DNA of 64,000 bases, from contig NZ_LWLE01000036.1 in the NCBI RefSeq assembly GCF_001905125.1, forward strand, positions 1 through 64,000, given 5' to 3'. A program made the translations under genes and the position numbers. The notes below the pieces were generated by a model that worked only from the letters and a program-made list of their open reading frames with translations, was not told the DNA's origin and did not search any database. The number at the start of each line of letters is the position of its first letter. The stretch's first letter is position 1. The stretch is from Streptomyces sp. TSRI0281. GTDB taxonomy: Bacteria > Actinomycetota > Actinomycetes > Streptomycetales > Streptomycetaceae. Below, piece by piece: positions 8,636-18,082 of the stretch.

Positions 8636-8912
8636 ACAGTCCGGCAGGTCATCCGAGAGCCTGGACAAACCCGGCGTCCCGTTCACGGCGTGGCAGCCGC
8701 CGTCCGGGATCCCGTATACGAGATCCTGACGTCAACTAGGGCTGGATTCAGCCGCCTTGACTTGGTTTCGGACAACGATGGGCGTCTCGTGCCTCGGAGA
8801 CAACCCCGGGAGTGCCCTACGTCATCTCTCACAGGCGGGAGACAGTTTCGTCATCGCATCCGGTGCGGCGCTGTCCGTCCACCGTCCCATCAGGCACTCG
8901 GAAGTACGAGGA

Positions 8913-10646
8913 ATGATGACCAGATCCCACCAGGCCCGTCTGTCGCGTTCGGCCATCGCCGCAGCAGCGGCCATCGCCGTGACCGCGGGCGTCGTCGCCG
9001 CAGCACCCGACGCCAAGACGGCCGAGCCCACGCCGAAGCTCAGCCTGATCGCCGCTTCCACTTCGGTGACCCTCGATTCGTGGAAGGAGGACCCCGGCGT
9101 CTACCTGGACCTCGGGACGTACGTCACCGCCGAGAACGGTCCTCTCGAACTGAAGGTGAGCCGTAAGTCCTACAAGGACCCGATCATCGCGAAGCAGATC
9201 ATCCGGGATGGGAAGGGCAAGCAGACCGGGACGAAGGTTCTGCCCAAGCGTCTGCTAAAGGACTTCGCCGGGCTGCCCGATTTCGCGAAGATCACCGTCA
9301 CGGACGCGGCCGGCAAGACCGTGCTGGACAAGACCGAGGCGTTCTGTCCGAACAACGCGTCCGGTCGCGTCCGTCCCGACGCACCGGCCAACTCGAAGTA
9401 TCCCGAGAGCTGTCCCGTGAACCCGTTCACCCTCGGTTCCGTGTGGGGTGTCGAGAACGGCTGGGCGTCCAACACCTACGCGGGCTACTACTCCGCGCCG
9501 GTCCAGCTGGCCGCCGGCAAGTACACCGCCAAGGTGTCCGTGTCGAAGGCCTACCGCGATCTGTTCGGTATCGCCGACAAGCCGCAGACGATCAAGGTGA
9601 CGGTCCGCGAGCGCAGTTGGGAGGAGGGCGAGGGCGTCTCGGGCGCCTCCCAGATGTCCGGGCACGACATGTCCAAGATGTCCGGGCATGAGATGTCCGG
9701 CCACAGCATGCCCGGACACGGCGCGATGCGTTCGCCCGCCCCGGCGGCCGCGACGAGCGGTGCCGGTCCCTCGTACAACGTGGGTCACGGGCCCTACGCC
9801 CCCGCGCCGCCCTCCCTGCCGTGGGCGCTCAAGAAGGCCGCCCTCAAGTCCGCGCAGGCGGGTGACGTGGCCGGGCGTACCGACGGGTCGCGCAAGGCGC
9901 CCGCCGCCCAGCCCAACGCGAAGCGGCCGACCGGCAAGGCGACCGTGCCCGACGTTCCCAAGCCGGACCTCCGGTCACTGCCCGCCTATGGCATCACCGT
10001 CAGCGACGGGTACGAAGAGGAACCGGGCAAGGACTACCTCGCCTTCAGCGCCAACGTGTGGAACGCGGGCCCCGCGAAGCTCGTCGTGGACGGCTTCCGC
10101 GCTCCGGGCAAGGAGCTGATGGACGCGTACCAGTACTTCTACGACGCCAAGGGCAAGCAGATTGGGTACACCCCGACCGGCACCATGGAGTGGGACCCGC
10201 GCCCCGGCCACGAGCACTGGCACTTCACCGACTTCGCCAGCTACCGGCTGCTGAAGGAGGACAAGAAGGAGACCGTGCGCAGCGGCAAGGAGGCGTTCTG
10301 CCTCGCCAACACGGACGCGGTCGACTACACGGTGAAGAACGCCAACTGGCACCCGGAGAACACCGACCTGTCCACCGCGTGCGGCCAGGAGAACTCGATC
10401 TCCGTCCGCGAGGTGCTCGACATCGGCTCCGGTGACACGTACACCCAGGACCTGCCCGGCCAGTCCTTCGACATCACCGGCCTGGCGAACGGCACCTACT
10501 ACATCCAGGTGCTGGCCAACCCGGAGAACCGGCTCAAGGAGACCGACCTCACCAACAACAGCGCCCTGCGCAAGGTCGTCCTGGGCGGTAAGCCCGGCGC
10601 CCGTACGGTGACCGTCCCCGCGCACGACCGGGTGGACGCCAACTAA
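8913..10646 (+). CDS. Secreted lysyl-oxidase-like copper protein
   Basis: This 577-aa protein has a Sec-type signal peptide (about residues 1-35, ending near AAAPDAKTAE). The C-terminal half carries the lysyl oxidase signature: GYTPTGTMEWDPRPGHEHWHF, with the copper-binding HEHWHF at 433-438, followed by FASYRLL, an FCLANTD motif and paired cysteines. Lysyl oxidases oxidise lysine epsilon-amines using copper and a lysine-tyrosylquinone. A Met/His-rich stretch (248-272, repeats of MSGH and MPGH) in the linker looks like a copper-acquisition site. The ATG at 8913 follows a purine-rich site; a second ATG at 8916 is equally possible. The gene is monocistronic, ending at a hairpin. Confidence 0.85.
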   Translation: MMTRSHQARLSRSAIAAAAAIAVTAGVVAAAPDAKTAEPTPKLSLIAASTSVTLDSWKEDPGVYLDLGTYVTAENGPLELKVSRKSYKDPIIAKQIIRDGKGKQTGTKVLPKRLLKDFAGLPDFAKITVTDAAGKTVLDKTEAFCPNNASGRVRPDAPANSKYPESCPVNPFTLGSVWGVENGWASNTYAGYYSAPVQLAAGKYTAKVSVSKAYRDLFGIADKPQTIKVTVRERSWEEGEGVSGASQMSGHDMSKMSGHEMSGHSMPGHGAMRSPAPAAATSGAGPSYNVGHGPYAPAPPSLPWALKKAALKSAQAGDVAGRTDGSRKAPAAQPNAKRPTGKATVPDVPKPDLRSLPAYGITVSDGYEEEPGKDYLAFSANVWNAGPAKLVVDGFRAPGKELMDAYQYFYDAKGKQIGYTPTGTMEWDPRPGHEHWHFTDFASYRLLKEDKKETVRSGKEAFCLANTDAVDYTVKNANWHPENTDLSTACGQENSISVREVLDIGSGDTYTQDLPGQSFDITGLANGTYYIQVLANPENRLKETDLTNNSALRKVVLGGKPGARTVTVPAHDRVDAN

Positions 10647-10700
10647 CGGCACCTGACGCCGACCAACGGAACGGCAACCAACACCCCATCCCCATAGGTG

Positions 10701-10740
10701 CGGCCCCCTGGACTCCTGTCCCGGGGGCCGTATCCGTATC
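10701..10740. terminator. Hairpin terminator between convergent genes
   Basis: CGGCCCCC pairs with GGGGGCCG across a 24-base loop, 55 bases after the lysyl oxidase stop and 20 bases before the end of the convergent membrane-protein gene. A TATCCG direct repeat follows immediately. Confidence 0.6.
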
Positions 10741-10760
10741 CGTACGCGGGCCGCGTGAGG

Positions 10761-11870
10761 TCAGTTCTTCGGGTGGCGCTTCGTGATCCGGCCCTGGGCG
10801 TCCGCCTCCAGGAACACCTTGGCGTCCTTGCCCGCCTCGCCCGCGTTGCCCGTCACCGATACCCGGACGGTCAGGTCCCGTCCCCCCGACGCCGGCTCCA
10901 CGTCGATGCGCCATGCCTCGGGGTCACGTACGCCCAGGGTGTTCCGGGCCTCGCGCACCAGGCCGGGGAACAGTTCGTACGGGAGCGTGCGCAGGTCGAT
11001 GGCCCGGGCGCCGTTCTTCGGGCCGCCGGTCTCGCCGCTCACCGCCATGCGGTGCTCCTCGATGCTGAGTTCGGCCACGCTCGACGTGCCCACCCGTTCC
11101 GTCAGTGATTCGGCGGTGTCGCGCATCCTGCCGATGTCCAGCATCGACGCCGAGGGCCCCGAGACCGTCGTGGACGACGAGAAGGTACTTGTCGAGGACG
11201 AGGACGAGGATGAGGAAGGGGAGCCGGGGCGGGGCTCGGAGCCGTCGAACAGCTCACCCCGGAGCAGCAGAATGACGACCACCGCGCCGAGCAGCAGCCC
11301 CACCAGGCCGATGAAGCAGCTCGATCCCGCCTTCTTCCTCCGGTCCTTCTCCCGGGTGAACTCGGGCGCGGAGTCCACCTTCGCCGTCTCCGCCCGCCGC
11401 AACCACTCCGGTGACGGCCTGGTGACGATCTCGACCTCCCACGGCTCGTCGGGGCGGTACTCGACGACCGTCACACCCCTCGGCCGGTAGGTGGGGATGT
11501 CGACGAGATTGATCGGCTGGTTGACCGTGACCCGGTACGCCGCACGGTCGTCCGGGGCGACTGTGAGGTCGAACCTGACCGGGACGTCCGCCGTCTCGCC
11601 GCCGGTGGCGCGCAGGTCCTCGATCAGTGCCAGCGCCGTGCGGGTGACCGAGGTGCCCTTCCCGGCCTCCCGCCGGCGCTCCAGGACCAGCAGCACCACG
11701 ACGGTGAGCACCAGGAGCCCGGCGCCCGTCACGAAGACGGGCACGCTCTTGATGATCACCCCGCAGACCATGCACGCCAGTGCGGCACCGGTCGTCCCCC
11801 CGGCCAGGAATCCGCGGATCTGGGCTATCGGCCCTGTGGTGTCTTCCCGCCCGGCAACTGTGTTCCCCAT
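10761..11870 (-). CDS. Predicted membrane protein of unknown function
   Basis: This 369-aa protein has two hydrophobic segments near the N-terminus (about residues 25-62), a soluble domain of about 110 residues (DVPVRFDLTVAPDDRAAY, YRPDEPWEVEIVTRPSPEW) and a third membrane segment (GLVGLLLGAVVVILLL, about 190-205). A serine run of about 15 residues separates this from a C-terminal domain (MLDIGRMRDTAESL...). The likely topology places the serine-linked C-terminal domain outside the cell. The family is not recognised. It lies just downstream of cobN on the same strand, 78 bases away, but there is no reason to link it to cobalamin. Confidence 0.6.
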   Translation of the reverse strand: MGNTVAGREDTTGPIAQIRGFLAGGTTGAALACMVCGVIIKSVPVFVTGAGLLVLTVVVLLVLERRREAGKGTSVTRTALALIEDLRATGGETADVPVRFDLTVAPDDRAAYRVTVNQPINLVDIPTYRPRGVTVVEYRPDEPWEVEIVTRPSPEWLRRAETAKVDSAPEFTREKDRRKKAGSSCFIGLVGLLLGAVVVILLLRGELFDGSEPRPGSPSSSSSSSSTSTFSSSTTVSGPSASMLDIGRMRDTAESLTERVGTSSVAELSIEEHRMAVSGETGGPKNGARAIDLRTLPYELFPGLVREARNTLGVRDPEAWRIDVEPASGGRDLTVRVSVTGNAGEAGKDAKVFLEADAQGRITKRHPKN

Positions 11871-11948
11871 GGCGGTGATTCTGCCGTGCCGGAGGGGTTC
11901 GGCGGTGGGTTCGGCCGGGCCGGATCGCCCGGCCCGGCCGACTCCGGA

Positions 11949-14900
11949 TCAGTCCTCGCCCTCCAGGTTGCCTTCCGTCTCCAGGAAGACCTGGCGCAGC
12001 GCTTCGAGCACCGCCGGGTCGGGCTTGGCCCACATCCCGCGCGACTCGGCCTCCAGGAGGCGTTCCGCGATGCCGTGCAGGGCCCACGGGTTGGCCTGCT
12101 GGAGGAACTCGCGGTTCGTCGGGTCCAGGACGTACGTCTCGGTGAGCTTGTCGTACATCCAGTCGGCGACCACGCCCGTCGTCGCGTCGTACCCGAAGAG
12201 GTAGTCGACGGTCGCGGCCAGTTCGAAGGCGCCCTTGTAACCGTGGCGGCGCATCGCCTCGATCCACTTGGGGTTCACGACGCGGGCGCGGAAGACGCGG
12301 GACGTCTCCTCGACCAGGGTGCGGGTGCGGACCGTCTCCGGGCGGGTGGAGTCGCCGATGTACGCGGCCGGGGCGGTGCCCTTCAGCGCGCGCACGGTGG
12401 CGACCATGCCGCCGTGGTACTGGAAGTAGTCGTCCGAGTCCGCGATGTCGTGCTCGCGGGTGTCGGTGTTCTTCGCGGCGACCTCGATCCGCTTGTACGC
12501 GGTCTCCATCTCCTCACGGGCCGGCCGCCCGTCGAGCTCACGCCCGTAGGCGTAACCGCCCCACACCGTGTAGACCTCCGCGAGGTCGGCGTCCGTGCGC
12601 CAGTCGCGGGAGTCGATGAGCTGGAGCAGACCGGCGCCGTACGTACCGGGCCGGGAGCCGAAGATACGGGTGGTGGCGCGGCGTTCGTCGCCGTGCTCGG
12701 CCAGGTCCGCCTGCGTGTGGGCGCGTACGTAGTTCCGCTCGGCCGGCTCGTCGAGCGAGGCGGCGAGCCGTACGGCGTCGTCCAGCAGACCGATGGTGTG
12801 CGGGAACGCGTCGCGGAAGAAGCCGGAGATGCGCAGCGTGACATCGATGCGGGGGCGGCCCAGTTCCTCGTACGGGATCGCCTCCAGACCCGTCACCCGG
12901 CGCGAGGCGTCGTCCCAGACGGGGCGGACACCGAGCAGCGCGAACGCCTCCGCGATGTCGTCGCCCGCCGTGCGCATCGCGCTCGTGCCCCACAGGGACA
13001 GGCCGACCGAGGTGGGCCATTCGCCGTTGTCGGTGCGGTAGCGCTCCAGGAGCGAGTCGGCGAGCGCCTGACCGGTCTCCCAGGCGAGCTTGGAGGGGAC
13101 GGCCTTCGGGTCGACGGAGTAGAAGTTGCGGCCGGTCGGCAGCACGTTGACCAGGCCGCGCAGCGGGGAACCGGACGGGCCCGCCGGGACGAAGCCGCCG
13201 TTCAGCGCGTGGACGGCGTGGGCGAGTTCGTCGGTCGTGGCGGCGAGGCGCGGTACGACCTCGTGGGCGGCGAAGTCGAGGATGTCGGCGACGGCCCGCG
13301 GGTGTCCGGCGGCCACGGTCGCGACGGCGGCGGGGTCCCAGTCCGCGTCCTCCATCGCCTGGACCAGGGCGCGGGCCTGCTCCTCGATCGCGTCGGCGGC
13401 GGTGCGGGTGGCGGCGGACTCGTCGAGACCGAGCGCCTCGCGCAGACCCGGCAGGGACGCCGTACCGCCCCAGATCTGGCGGGCGCGCAGGATCGCCAGG
13501 ACCAGGTTGACGCGGTCCTGACCGGCGGGTGCGGTGCCCAGGACGTGCAGACCGTCGCGGATCTGGACGTCCTTGATCTCACAGAGCCAGCCGTCGAGAT
13601 GCATGATGAAGTCGTCGAAGCCCTCGTCCTCGGGGCGGTCCTGGAGCCCCAGGTCGTGGTCGAGCTTCGCCGCCTGGATCAGGGTCCAGATCTGGGCGCG
13701 GATCGCCGGGAGCTTCGCCGGGTCCATCGCGGCGATCTGGGCGTGCTCGTCGAGCAGCTGCTCCAGCCGTGCGATGTCGCCGTAGCTGTCCGCGCGGGCC
13801 ATCGGCGGTACGAGGTGGTCGACCAGGGTGGCGTGGACGCGGCGCTTGGCCTGCGTACCCTCGCCCGGGTCGTTGACCAGGAACGGGTAGACGAGCGGGA
13901 CATCGCCCAGGGCCGCGTCCGGGCCGCAGGACGCGGACAGGCCCGCGTTCTTGCCGGGCAGCCACTCCAGGTTGCCGTGCTTGCCGAGGTGGATCATCGC
14001 GTCGGCGCCGAACCCGTTGTCCTCGGCGGACGCCGCGATCCAGCGGTACGCGGCCAAGTAGTGGTGCGAGGGCGGCAGATCGGGGTCGTGGTAGATCGCG
14101 ATCGGGTTCTCGCCGAAGCCGCGCGGCGGCTGGATGAGGATGAGCAGGTTGCCGCGGCGCAGGGCCGCGAGCACGATGTCGCCCTCGGGGTTGGCGGACC
14201 GGTCCACGAACATCTCGCCGGGCGCCGGGCCCCAGTGGCGCTCGACGGCCTCGCGCAGATCGGCGGGGAGCGTGGCGAACCAGCGGCGGTAGTCGGCCGC
14301 CGGGATGCGGACCGGGTTGCGGGCCAGCTGCTCCTCGGTGAGCCAGTCCTGGTCGTGACCGCCCGCGTCGATCAGCGCGTAGATCAGTTCGTCGCCGTCG
14401 CCGGAGACGAGGCCGGGGATCTCGTCCTCGGGGCCGAAGTCGTATCCCTCGGCGCGGAGCCGGCGCAGCAGGGCAACGGCGCTGGCCGGGGTGTCGAGGC
14501 CGACGGCGTTACCGATCCGGGAGTGCTTGGTCGGGTACGCGGACAGCACGAGCGCGATCCGCTTCTCCGCGTTCGGGATGTGGCGGAGCCTGGCGTGCCG
14601 TACGGCGATTCCGGCGACCCGGGCGGCGCGTTCGGGGTCGGCGACGTACGCGGGCAGGCCGTCCTCGTCGATCTCCTTGAAGGAGAACGGCACGGTGATC
14701 AGGCGGCCGTCGAACTCCGGCACCGCGATCTGGGTGGCGGCGTCCAACGGGGAGACGCCCTCGTCGTTCTCCTCCCAGGCGGCGCGGGCGCTGGTGAGGC
14801 AGAGCGCCTGGAGGACGGGGACGTCGAGACCGGTCAGCGCGCCCGCGTCCCAGGACTCGTCGTCACCGCCGGCGGACGCCTCGGCGGGACGGGTGCCGCC

Positions 14901-15554
14901 CGCCGCGAGAACGGTCGTCACGATGACGTCGGCGGCCCGGAGTTCATCGATCAGCTCGGGCTCGGGGGTACGCAGCGAGGCCACGTACAGCGGGAGGGGG
15001 CGGGCGCCCGCGTCCTCCACGGCCGTGCACAGGGCCTCGACGAACGCGGTGTTCCCGCTCATGTGGTGGGCGCGGTAGTAGAGCACCGCGACGGTGGGCG
15101 CGGACGCGGGGGCCTGCCGGGCGGTCCGCTCCAGCGGGCCCCACGCGGGGGCCGGGGCGGGCGGCTCGAAGCCGTGGCCGGTGAGCAGCACGGTGTCGGA
15201 CAGGAACCGGGCCAGCTGGCCGAGGTTGGCGGGGCCGCCGTGCGCCAGATAGGCGTGCGCCTCGGCGGCGATGCCGATGGGGACGGTGGAGGCGGCCATC
15301 AGCTGGGCGTCCGGGGCCTGCTCGCCGGTCAGGACCACGACCGGGCGGCCGGTGGCCAGCAGCTGGTCGAGTCCCTCCTGCCAGGCGCGTACGCCGCCGA
15401 GGAGACGTACGACGACGAGGTCCACGCCGTCCAGGAGCTGCGGAAGGCCGTCCAGCGGGAGCCGGGAGGGGTTGGCGTAGCGGTAGCTGACCGGGCCGTC
15501 GGAGGCGCGGGCGCTCAGAAGGTCGGTGTCGGACGTCGACAGGAGCAGGATCAT
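11949..15554 (-). CDS. cobN: Cobaltochelatase subunit CobN
   Basis: At 1201 aa the length matches CobN, the large subunit that inserts cobalt into hydrogenobyrinic acid a,c-diamide with ATP and CobS/CobT-type partners. Family motifs include LGKHGNLEWLPGK, YPTKHSRIGNAVGLDTP, GVRPVWD, GYAYGRELDGR and, near the end, AFELAATVDYLFGYDATTGVV. The start MILLLSTSDTDLLSARAS at 15554 is the normal N-terminus. The gene lies directly behind a cobalamin riboswitch, so its expression should fall when B12 is plentiful. It is divergent from cobG. No cobS/cobT or chlI/chlD partner is in the window. Confidence 0.95.
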   Translation of the reverse strand: MILLLSTSDTDLLSARASDGPVSYRYANPSRLPLDGLPQLLDGVDLVVVRLLGGVRAWQEGLDQLLATGRPVVVLTGEQAPDAQLMAASTVPIGIAAEAHAYLAHGGPANLGQLARFLSDTVLLTGHGFEPPAPAPAWGPLERTARQAPASAPTVAVLYYRAHHMSGNTAFVEALCTAVEDAGARPLPLYVASLRTPEPELIDELRAADVIVTTVLAAGGTRPAEASAGGDDESWDAGALTGLDVPVLQALCLTSARAAWEENDEGVSPLDAATQIAVPEFDGRLITVPFSFKEIDEDGLPAYVADPERAARVAGIAVRHARLRHIPNAEKRIALVLSAYPTKHSRIGNAVGLDTPASAVALLRRLRAEGYDFGPEDEIPGLVSGDGDELIYALIDAGGHDQDWLTEEQLARNPVRIPAADYRRWFATLPADLREAVERHWGPAPGEMFVDRSANPEGDIVLAALRRGNLLILIQPPRGFGENPIAIYHDPDLPPSHHYLAAYRWIAASAEDNGFGADAMIHLGKHGNLEWLPGKNAGLSASCGPDAALGDVPLVYPFLVNDPGEGTQAKRRVHATLVDHLVPPMARADSYGDIARLEQLLDEHAQIAAMDPAKLPAIRAQIWTLIQAAKLDHDLGLQDRPEDEGFDDFIMHLDGWLCEIKDVQIRDGLHVLGTAPAGQDRVNLVLAILRARQIWGGTASLPGLREALGLDESAATRTAADAIEEQARALVQAMEDADWDPAAVATVAAGHPRAVADILDFAAHEVVPRLAATTDELAHAVHALNGGFVPAGPSGSPLRGLVNVLPTGRNFYSVDPKAVPSKLAWETGQALADSLLERYRTDNGEWPTSVGLSLWGTSAMRTAGDDIAEAFALLGVRPVWDDASRRVTGLEAIPYEELGRPRIDVTLRISGFFRDAFPHTIGLLDDAVRLAASLDEPAERNYVRAHTQADLAEHGDERRATTRIFGSRPGTYGAGLLQLIDSRDWRTDADLAEVYTVWGGYAYGRELDGRPAREEMETAYKRIEVAAKNTDTREHDIADSDDYFQYHGGMVATVRALKGTAPAAYIGDSTRPETVRTRTLVEETSRVFRARVVNPKWIEAMRRHGYKGAFELAATVDYLFGYDATTGVVADWMYDKLTETYVLDPTNREFLQQANPWALHGIAERLLEAESRGMWAKPDPAVLEALRQVFLETEGNLEGED

Positions 15555-15634
15555 GCTGCGTCTTGGCCTTCCTCGGGGTGTCCACGCCCCGGGCGGTGTC
15601 GGAATCGGGTTCCCCTGCTCGAACAAAGTCGAGC

Positions 15635-15775
15635 GCTGCGGGGAAGGGAGTTCCTGACTCGCCCGGCCGGGGTGTCGGCCGGGCTCACAGTGGCGGGACC
15701 GCGCCGGATTCGCACCGGGCTTCCTCCCCTGTCGCCGTCTGGCGATGACGGACCGTATGGGCCGCCGTTCTGCAT
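15635..15775 (-). promoter_or_regulatory. Cobalamin (B12) riboswitch upstream of cobN
   Basis: Reading the minus strand, GGAGGAAGCCCGGTGCGAATC (20-base part: GAGGAAGCCCGGTGCGAATC) is followed by CCGGCGCGGTCCCGCCACTG, the conserved B12 core and box (GCCACTG at 15688-15694). A GC-rich stem (GCCCGGCCGACACCCCGGCC) and GAGTCAGGAACTC complete the typical peripheral arm. The aptamer ends about 80 bases before the cobN start, leaving room for an expression platform that sequesters the ribosome-binding site. It is known to bind adenosylcobalamin and turn expression off. Confidence 0.93.
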
Positions 15776-15817
15776 CCTAAGCGGGTGGGGTGCGGCGGTG
15801 GGTGGGCGCGGGTGCGG

Positions 15818-16032
15818 AAGGCCGGTACTCCCCGTGGTCCAAGGCCGGTACTCCCCGTCGCGGACGCTTGGTGCTCCCCGTGATCGGAGGTCGGTGCTCC
15901 CGTAGCCGGAGGCCGGAGGGCCGGAGCGGACAGCCGGTGGGCCGGGGCGCGGGCCGGGGCGGAACGCCGGTGGGCAGAGGTGCGGGCCGGAGCGGAACAC
16001 CGGTGGGCCGGGGTGCGGGCTGGAGTTGTACG
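15818..16032. repeat. Two tandem minisatellites between the riboswitch and cobG
   Basis: Four imperfect 23-bp units (15818-15909, core GGCCGGTACTCCCCGT) are followed by about three 33-bp units (15934-16032, core CCGGTGGGCCGGGG...GCGGGCCGG). Neither array encodes a convincing protein. They occupy the region where the cobG promoter should be. Confidence 0.75.
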
Positions 16033-16061
16033 TCACAGGGAGCGGGCGGTGGGCGGTCGGT

Positions 16062-17357
16062 ATGCTCGCCGCCATGTCCGATTCCGCCCCCTCGCCCCGG
16101 TCCACGGGTGCCCCCGCCGTCCCGAGCGGTGGTGACGCCTGCCCGGGAACCCTGAGGCTGCACCGGGCGGACGACGGTGCGCTGGCGCGGGTCCGGCTGC
16201 CCGGCGGAGTGCTGACCGCCGCTCAGGCCGAGGCCCTTCTGACGGCGGCCGGGCGGCTCGGGGACGGTGAGCTGCATCTCACCTCACGCGGCAACATCCA
16301 ACTGCGCGGACTCGGTCCGGGCTGCGGAGCCGAACTGGCCGGTTCGCTGGGCCGCGCCGGGCTGTTGCCCTCCGACGCGCACGAGCGGGTGCGCAACATC
16401 GTCGCCTCGCCGCTCTCCGGACTCGACGGCCGCGGGCTCCCCGACATCCGTTCCTGGCTGACCGGGCTGGACGCGGCGCTCTGCGGGAGCGCGTACGCGA
16501 CGGGGCTCTCGGGCCGTTTCCTGTTCGCCCTGGACGACGGCCGCGGCGACGTGGACGCCCTCGGCGCCGATGTGACCCTGATCGCGGACGGCGGGAGCGC
16601 GCTGCTGCGGGTCGGGAGCGACGACGCCGTGTTCCGGGTGCCCGCCGCCGACGCCCCCCGCGCCGCGCTCCTCGCCGCCGAGGCGTTCCTCGGCCCGGCC
16701 CGGGAGTCCGGTGCCTGGCGGGTGAAGGACCTGCCCGACGACGCCCGCGCCGCGCTGCCGGGTGAGGTCGCGCGGCGGATCGGCCCGGTGGGCCCGGCCG
16801 TCCACCGCGCCCGCCCGCCCGCCGCGCATCCCCCGGCCCCGGGGCCCGTGACCGGACCGCACGGGCTCACCGCGCTCTGTGCCGGGGTGCCGCTCGGCCG
16901 GCTCGCCCCCGCACAGTGGCGGCTGCTCACCGATGTCGCGCGGCGCGGCTCCGGCGAGCTGCGGCTCACCCCGTGGCGCGGGGTCGTCCTCCCCGGGCTC
17001 GCCGAAGCGGACGCCGCCGAGGCGCTCCGTACGCTCGCCGACGCCGGGCTGATCACCGGGCCCGACTCCCCCTGGACCGGTGTGGGGGCCTGTATCGGGC
17101 ACCCGGGCTGCGCGAAGTCGCTCGCCGATGTGCGGGCCGAAGCGGGGGCCGCCGTCGGACCGCTCGGCCGGCTACCTGTGTACTGGTCCGGGTGCGAACG
17201 CCGGTGCGGCCATCCGCACGGGGAGTGGATCGACGTGGTGGCCACCCGCGACGGGCACCGGATCTCCCACGTGCGGGGGGACGGGCGCGAGGCTCCGGTG
17301 ACGGTCCGGGACGATCCGGCCGCGCTCGCCGCCGCGGTCGCCGCGGCCCGCGCCTGA
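16062..17357 (+). CDS. cobG: Precorrin-3B synthase CobG
   Basis: This 431-aa member of the nitrite/sulfite reductase family contains two ferredoxin-like half-domains (LTSRGNIQLRGL near residue 80; LRLTPWRGVVLPGL near 310) and a 4Fe-4S cysteine set (CIGHPGCAKS, CERRCGHP). CobG uses oxygen to convert precorrin-3A to precorrin-3B, the diagnostic step of the aerobic pathway. ATG 16062 and ATG 16074 are both possible; no strong ribosome-binding site decides. It begins a plus-strand run cobG-cobH-cobIJ. No riboswitch was seen on this strand. Confidence 0.92.
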   Translation: MLAAMSDSAPSPRSTGAPAVPSGGDACPGTLRLHRADDGALARVRLPGGVLTAAQAEALLTAAGRLGDGELHLTSRGNIQLRGLGPGCGAELAGSLGRAGLLPSDAHERVRNIVASPLSGLDGRGLPDIRSWLTGLDAALCGSAYATGLSGRFLFALDDGRGDVDALGADVTLIADGGSALLRVGSDDAVFRVPAADAPRAALLAAEAFLGPARESGAWRVKDLPDDARAALPGEVARRIGPVGPAVHRARPPAAHPPAPGPVTGPHGLTALCAGVPLGRLAPAQWRLLTDVARRGSGELRLTPWRGVVLPGLAEADAAEALRTLADAGLITGPDSPWTGVGACIGHPGCAKSLADVRAEAGAAVGPLGRLPVYWSGCERRCGHPHGEWIDVVATRDGHRISHVRGDGREAPVTVRDDPAALAAAVAAARA

Positions 17358-17375
17358 CCAGTACAGGTACCTGTG

Positions 17376-17432
17376 TACGTATAGCCGTTCCCGTCCCCGT
17401 CCCCGTATCCGTTCCTGTTCCCGTTTCCGTAG
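17376..17432. repeat. Degenerate hexanucleotide repeat between cobG and cobH
   Basis: About eight units of CCCGTN/TTCCNG type (CCGTTCCCGTCCCCGTCCCC and so on) fill the short gap between cobG and cobH, just after an imperfect CAGGTACCTG palindrome. Similar GT-phase hexamer arrays occur at 36545-36635, 50665-50715 and 51663-51728. Confidence 0.65.
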
Positions 17433-17455
17433 ATGAAGAAGAAAGCGACAGCACT

Positions 17456-18082
17456 GTGCATCAGTACGAGAAGGACGGACCGGCGATCTACCGCCAGTCC
17501 TTCGCCACCATCCGCGCGGAGGCGGATCTGGCCGGGCTGCCCGCCGATGTGAGCCAGGTCGCCGTCCGGATGATCCACGCCTGCGGCATGGTCGACCTCG
17601 TACGCGATCTCGCTTTCTCCCCGGACGCCGTGGCCCACGCCCGTACGGCGCTGCGCTCCGGCGCTCCCATCCTGTGCGACGTGGCCATGGTCGCCAGCGG
17701 GGTCACCCGTAAGCGGCTCCCGGCCGGCAACGACGTGGTGTGCACCCTGTCCGACCCGTCGGTGCCGGAACTCGCCGCGAAGATGGGCACCACGCGCAGC
17801 GCTGCCGCCCTGGAGCTGTGGCGCGACCGGATGGAAGGCGCCGTCGTCGCCATCGGCAACGCGCCCACCGCCCTCTTCCGGCTGCTGGAGATGATCGAGG
17901 AGGGCGCCCCGCGCCCCGCCGCCGTCATCGGCGTCCCGGTCGGCTTCATCGGCGCCGCCGAGTCGAAGGAGGCCCTCGCCGCCCACCCGTCGGGCCTGGA
18001 GCACCTGATCGTGCGCGGCCGTCGCGGCGGCAGCGCGATAGCCGCGGCCGCGATCAACGCGATCGCCAGCGAGGAAGAGTAA
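17456..18082 (+). CDS. cobH: Precorrin-8X methylmutase CobH
   Basis: This 208-aa protein has the CobH/CbiC motifs: IYRQSFATIRAEADL, RMIHACGMVDLV with the catalytic histidine, ILCDVAMVASGVTR, AIGNAPTALFRLLEM, and VIGVPVGFIGAAESKEAL. It moves the C11 methyl group to C12, turning precorrin-8X into hydrogenobyrinate. GTG 17456 gives the standard N-terminus (HQYEKDGPAIYRQSF). The stop overlaps the cobIJ start by one base (TAATG), so the two are translationally coupled. Confidence 0.95.
   Translation: MHQYEKDGPAIYRQSFATIRAEADLAGLPADVSQVAVRMIHACGMVDLVRDLAFSPDAVAHARTALRSGAPILCDVAMVASGVTRKRLPAGNDVVCTLSDPSVPELAAKMGTTRSAAALELWRDRMEGAVVAIGNAPTALFRLLEMIEEGAPRPAAVIGVPVGFIGAAESKEALAAHPSGLEHLIVRGRRGGSAIAAAAINAIASEEE

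Noticed and set aside
7897..8912. Possible RNA gene in the long gap before the lysyl oxidase
   Set aside because: No tRNA-like cloverleaf, conserved RNA motif or strong hairpin with a U-run was recognised.
11886..15905. A 1339-codon plus-strand open frame opposite cobN
   Set aside because: It is the antisense of a well-conserved gene in very GC-rich DNA; its peptide is Arg/Gly/Val-rich without any known motif.
15555..16061. A second cobalamin riboswitch for cobG on the plus strand
   Set aside because: The B12 box and core are only on the minus strand; the plus-strand leader consists of tandem repeats.
15777..16277. A Pro/Arg-rich 166-aa minus-strand frame over the minisatellites
   Set aside because: It arises because the 33-bp unit is divisible by three; there is no conserved motif, and it overlaps the start of cobG.
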